A stretch of DNA of 63,000 nt from positions 1-63,000 of the forward strand of contig JAIOQA010000372.1 in assembly GCA_021413675.1 (NCBI GenBank), read 5' to 3'. This stretch comes from Deltaproteobacteria bacterium. GTDB lineage: Bacteria; Myxococcota_A; Polyangia; Haliangiales; Haliangiaceae. The notes below the pieces were generated by a model. It saw only the letters and a program-made list of their open reading frames with translations, made no database searches and was not told the DNA's origin. Shown one piece after another: positions 60,392-63,000 of the stretch (within the stretch, counting starts at the first letter, position 1; each line of letters begins with the position of its first letter). A program made the position numbers and the translations under genes.

Positions 60392-60588
60392 GCGCGCGCG
60401 GCCTCGCGGTCGTCGCGCTGCTGCTCGCGCTGGTCGCGGGCTGCGTGCGCGTCGTCGATCTCACGCCCGACCTCGACGCCAACGTCGCTGACGCGGCGTT
60501 CATCCTCGACACGCCGCTGCCCGACGCGGCGTTCGTGCCGGTCCCCGACGCCGCGCCGCTGCCGGACGGCCCGCTGCCTGACGCGTAG
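60388..60588 (+). CDS. small Asp/Pro-rich lipoprotein ending the sigma operon
   Basis: A 66-residue lipoprotein (lipobox VAGC, Cys19), GTG start overlapping the previous stop. After VRVVDLTPDLDANVADAA the sequence is only Asp-Ala-Pro repeats (PDAAFVPVPDAAPLPDGPLP). No folded domain remains, so it is either a minimal linker-only lipoprotein or the truncated leader of a larger lipoprotein. Confidence 0.55.
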   Translation: MSARGLAVVALLLALVAGCVRVVDLTPDLDANVADAAFILDTPLPDAAFVPVPDAAPLPDGPLPDA

Positions 60589-60600
60589 CCCGCGCGCGCG

Positions 60601-61014
60601 TCAGCGCTTCTTCGGCCGGTTCTCGACCCGCACCACCAGCCGCAGGCCGGACCAGATCTCGTCGATGGCGCAGACCTTGTTGTCGACCAGGCCCTTCGGC
60701 AAGCCGACCTCACGCACGACATCCTCGGTCATGTCGGTCGGCACCTTCGACGCGCGCTTGGGCCACGCCACCCAGAAGCCGCCCGCCGGATCGAGCGCCT
60801 TCGCGATCGCCGCGAACCGCTTCTCGAGCTCCGCGCGCGCGACCGTGAACAGCACGATCACGTCGGCGCGCGCGCCGAGCGTCGTCGCGAGCTCGACGGG
60901 AGGCAGCGGATCGAGCAGGGCGCGGAACCCGTCGGGCGCGCCGAGCAGCACGACCCGATGGCCGGCCTTGATCCCGAGCTTCTTGGCGAGAGGCGTTCCC
61001 GAGTAGCCGGCCAC
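60601..61014 (-). CDS. DUF3052-like protein
   Basis: A 137-residue cytoplasmic protein. It starts AGYSGTPLAKKLGIKAGHRV, the diagnostic opening of DUF3052, followed by LLGAPDGFRALLDPLPP and the strand DVIVLFTVARAELEKRF. The middle GGFWVAWPKRASKVPTDMTE and the end WSGLRLVVRVENRPKKR match the family too. Homologues are cytosolic and of unknown function. GTG at 61014 lies 6 bases after a minus-strand TAGGAT and has no Shine-Dalgarno. It is convergent with the sigma-factor operon, with only 12 bp between stops. Confidence 0.8.
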   Translation of the reverse strand: MAGYSGTPLAKKLGIKAGHRVVLLGAPDGFRALLDPLPPVELATTLGARADVIVLFTVARAELEKRFAAIAKALDPAGGFWVAWPKRASKVPTDMTEDVVREVGLPKGLVDNKVCAIDEIWSGLRLVVRVENRPKKR

Positions 61015-61020
61015 CGCCGC

Positions 61021-61026
61021 ATCCTA
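61021..61026 (-). promoter_or_regulatory. -10-like hexamer for start at 61014
   Basis: TAGGAT on the minus strand, 6 bases before the GTG. Confidence 0.5.
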
Positions 61027-61199
61027 ACAGCTGCTCGCGATCGGCCCGACCGCGGTCGCAACGTGTGTTGGCCCGTACATGCCGAGCGCCTGTTGCACGT
61101 CCCGCGCCGGATCTCACTGTGGCCTGCCGATCCGGAGCATCAAGCTGCCTCATTCGGACGTTGACTCGATCGCCTGGGTGACCGAAACCCTGGTTTGGC

Positions 61200-63000
61200 G
61201 TGGTTTCCCCGGAGCGACTCGGCAAGTACGAGCTGGTGCGGTTTCTCGCGTCGGGCGGCATGGCGCGCATCTACCTTGCGCGCGTGTCGGGCGTGGGCGG
61301 GTTCGAGCGCCACGTCGTGCTCAAGACCGTGCGCCCGGAGCGCATCGAGGACGACGCCTACCTGGCGATGTTCCTCGACGAGGCGCGCCTGCTCGCGACC
61401 CTGCACCACCAGCACGTCGCGCAGGTCTACGAGGTCGGCGTCGCCGACGACGGCACGTACTTCCTCGCGATGGAGTACGTGCACGGCGAGACGCTGCGCA
61501 GCGTGCTCGGCCGCGCCAAGAAGACCGGCGTGCGCGTGCCGCTCGACTTCGCGCTGACCGCGGTGTGCGCGGCCGCGAGCGGCCTGCACCACGCGCACGA
61601 TCGCCGCGGCACCGATGGCCAGCCGCTCAGCATCGTCCACCGCGACGTCTCGCCGTCCAACGTGATCGCGGGCTACGACGGCTCGGTGAAGCTGATCGAC
61701 TTCGGCATCGCCAAGGCCGCGGCTCGCTCGACGGTCACGCAGACCGGCTACGTCAAGGGCAAGGCCGGCTACATGTCGCCGGAGCAGGCGCTCGGCTATC
61801 CGGTCGATCGCCGCACCGACGTCTTCGCGCTCGGCATCGTGCTCTACGAGCTGACCACGCAGAAGCGCGCGTTCCGCGCCGCGACCGAGCACGAGTCGGT
61901 GCAGCGCATGGTCCGCGGCCAGGTCACCGCGCCGTCGAAGATCGTGCCGGGGTTCCCGCCCGAGCTCGAGGACATCATCCTGACGGCGCTCGAGGTCGAT
62001 CCCGACGATCGCTTCGGCGATGTCGACGGGATGCAGCACGCGATCGAGCTCGCGGCGCAGCACCTCGGCGTGCGCCTCGCGCCGCACGCGATCGCGCGCA
62101 CGCTCGGCGATCTGTTCGGTGCGCGGCCCGAGCCGTGGCTCGCCGGCTCGCCGCTGTCCGACGAAGAAGATCCGACGACCGCGACCGAGAGCGGCGTGCG
62201 CATCGCGATGGCGATGGATCCGCCGGTGGTCAGCGAGGCGGTGCCCAAGATCACCGCGCGCGGCCACGCGGTGGTGCCGCCGCCGGTGGCCGCCGCTGAC
62301 GTGAGCCCGCGCGCCGTGGTCGACGCGGCGGTGCGCCGCGAGGCGGCCGAGCGCGAGGCCGAGGATCAGCCGACCCACCGGTTCTTCACCGTCGAGGAGC
62401 CCGAGGTCGCACCGGAGCGCGCGCGCTCCGTCACCGCGCCGCAGCGGCCGCCGAGCCTGCGCAACTCGCCGGGGACGGCCAACGGCACCGCGTCGCGGCC
62501 GTCGCTGCCGGCGATCCCGCCGCCGATCCCCGCCGCGCCGAGCGCGCCGATGATGGCGCGCCAGGCGACCGGACCGGTCAGCGCGCCCGCCGCGCACGCC
62601 GCGCACGCCGGTCCGTCGATGGGGCTGGCCGCGATGCCGCGCACCACCAGCCCGCTACTCGCGCCCGCGTTCGAGCCCCGCGATCTGCGCAGCCAGGTCG
62701 AGGCCCGCGCGATCGCCCACGGCACGGCGCCACCGCCGATCGCGCCGCCGCCCGGGCTGCCCCCGGTCCCGCCCGGCGCGTCGCCGCGCGCCGCTTCGCC
62801 CACCCTCGGACGCTCGACGACGTTGCCCGGCGTCGCGCCGATCGGGGCGTCGCCGCCGTCGGGCCCGACGACCTTGCCCGGCATCATGGCGCCGCGGCCG
62901 GTGACCTCGCCGGGCGCGGCGGAGCCCGCGCCGCGCGCGACCGGCTCGCAGCCGATCGCGCGCCAGCCGACCGGGCCGCAGACGCCGATCGCGGCCGCCG
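61200..63000 (+). CDS. Ser/Thr protein kinase (cut by window edge)
   Basis: At least 600 residues of a eukaryotic-type kinase; the 3' end lies beyond the window. GTG at 61200 is the only start after an in-frame TGA at 61179. Kinase domain ~8-280: glycine loop FLASGGMARIYLA (first Gly is Ala, common in myxobacterial kinases), Lys42 in VVLKTVRPE, IVHRDVSPSNVI (HRD at 147-149), LIDFGIAKA (DFG 167-169), GYMSPEQALG. A long Pro/Ala-rich region follows from ~300 (PPPVAAADVSP, PPPIPAAPSAPM, TTLPGVAPIGAS), probably the cytoplasmic linker before a membrane anchor. The HRDVSPSN form of the catalytic loop is a signature of this myxobacterial group. Confidence 0.9.
   Translation, partial: MVSPERLGKYELVRFLASGGMARIYLARVSGVGGFERHVVLKTVRPERIEDDAYLAMFLDEARLLATLHHQHVAQVYEVGVADDGTYFLAMEYVHGETLRSVLGRAKKTGVRVPLDFALTAVCAAASGLHHAHDRRGTDGQPLSIVHRDVSPSNVIAGYDGSVKLIDFGIAKAAARSTVTQTGYVKGKAGYMSPEQALGYPVDRRTDVFALGIVLYELTTQKRAFRAATEHESVQRMVRGQVTAPSKIVPGFPPELEDIILTALEVDPDDRFGDVDGMQHAIELAAQHLGVRLAPHAIARTLGDLFGARPEPWLAGSPLSDEEDPTTATESGVRIAMAMDPPVVSEAVPKITARGHAVVPPPVAAADVSPRAVVDAAVRREAAEREAEDQPTHRFFTVEEPEVAPERARSVTAPQRPPSLRNSPGTANGTASRPSLPAIPPPIPAAPSAPMMARQATGPVSAPAAHAAHAGPSMGLAAMPRTTSPLLAPAFEPRDLRSQVEARAIAHGTAPPPIAPPPGLPPVPPGASPRAASPTLGRSTTLPGVAPIGASPPSGPTTLPGIMAPRPVTSPGAAEPAPRATGSQPIARQPTGPQTPIAAA

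Overview
The window is very G+C-rich DNA with almost every wobble position G or C. It is packed with Ser/Thr kinases carrying TPR tails, FHA proteins, GGDEF/EAL, PilZ and pseudo-receiver regulators, an AgmX-like motility protein, PilT, and many lipoproteins with Asp/Ala-rich linkers. Together these point to a myxobacterium (Myxococcota), probably near Haliangiales/Kofleriaceae; this is inference from gene content, since no rRNA gene is present. I see no insertion sequence, phage, tRNA, CRISPR array or origin. The first and last genes are cut by the window edges.

Layout. 1-5620: MFS exporter fragment, lipoproteins, a GNAT enzyme and a collagen-like lipoprotein. 5750-8439: a compact ftsE-like / 55-codon ORF / ftsX / envC-like operon in which the ATPase and the LytM domain have both lost catalytic residues. 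8524-14570: CtpA-type protease, double-FHA membrane protein, OmpA protein with calcium-type repeats, and a small membrane protein. 14597-20975: Cys-rich mini-protein, kinase-TPR protein, pseudouridine-5'-phosphate glycosidase and secreted proteins. 21007-30280: a signalling and motility block (Pro-rich small proteins, a STAS-like/zinc protein with a pseudo-receiver-ATPase, REC-GGDEF-EAL, PilT, AgmX-like, MshEN-like). 30298-43510: lipase-like lipoprotein operon, TPR metallopeptidase, beta-propeller and FG-GAP lipoproteins, PilZ-REC protein and histidine kinase. 44240-51077: a five-gene SWIM / unknown / MoxR AAA+ / DUF5682-like / VWA operon resembling enterobacterial yehQLMP. 51079-56947: SUKH-like protein, outer-membrane-like protein, tandem pseudo-receiver and an FdhF/YdeP-type molybdoenzyme. 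57054-63000: an ECF sigma/FecR-like operon, a DUF3052-like protein and a second kinase.

The most striking observations are: (i) the apparently non-hydrolytic FtsEX-EnvC-like module; (ii) three copies of a structured intergenic element with compensatory stem changes; (iii) about 15 genes with a TA-N3-T hexamer 5-7 bases before the start codon, implying widespread leaderless transcription; (iv) the MoxR-VWA module with an extra 509-residue subunit; (v) several regulators whose receiver domains lack the phosphoacceptor. Functional statements rest on motif reading only; no database search was run.
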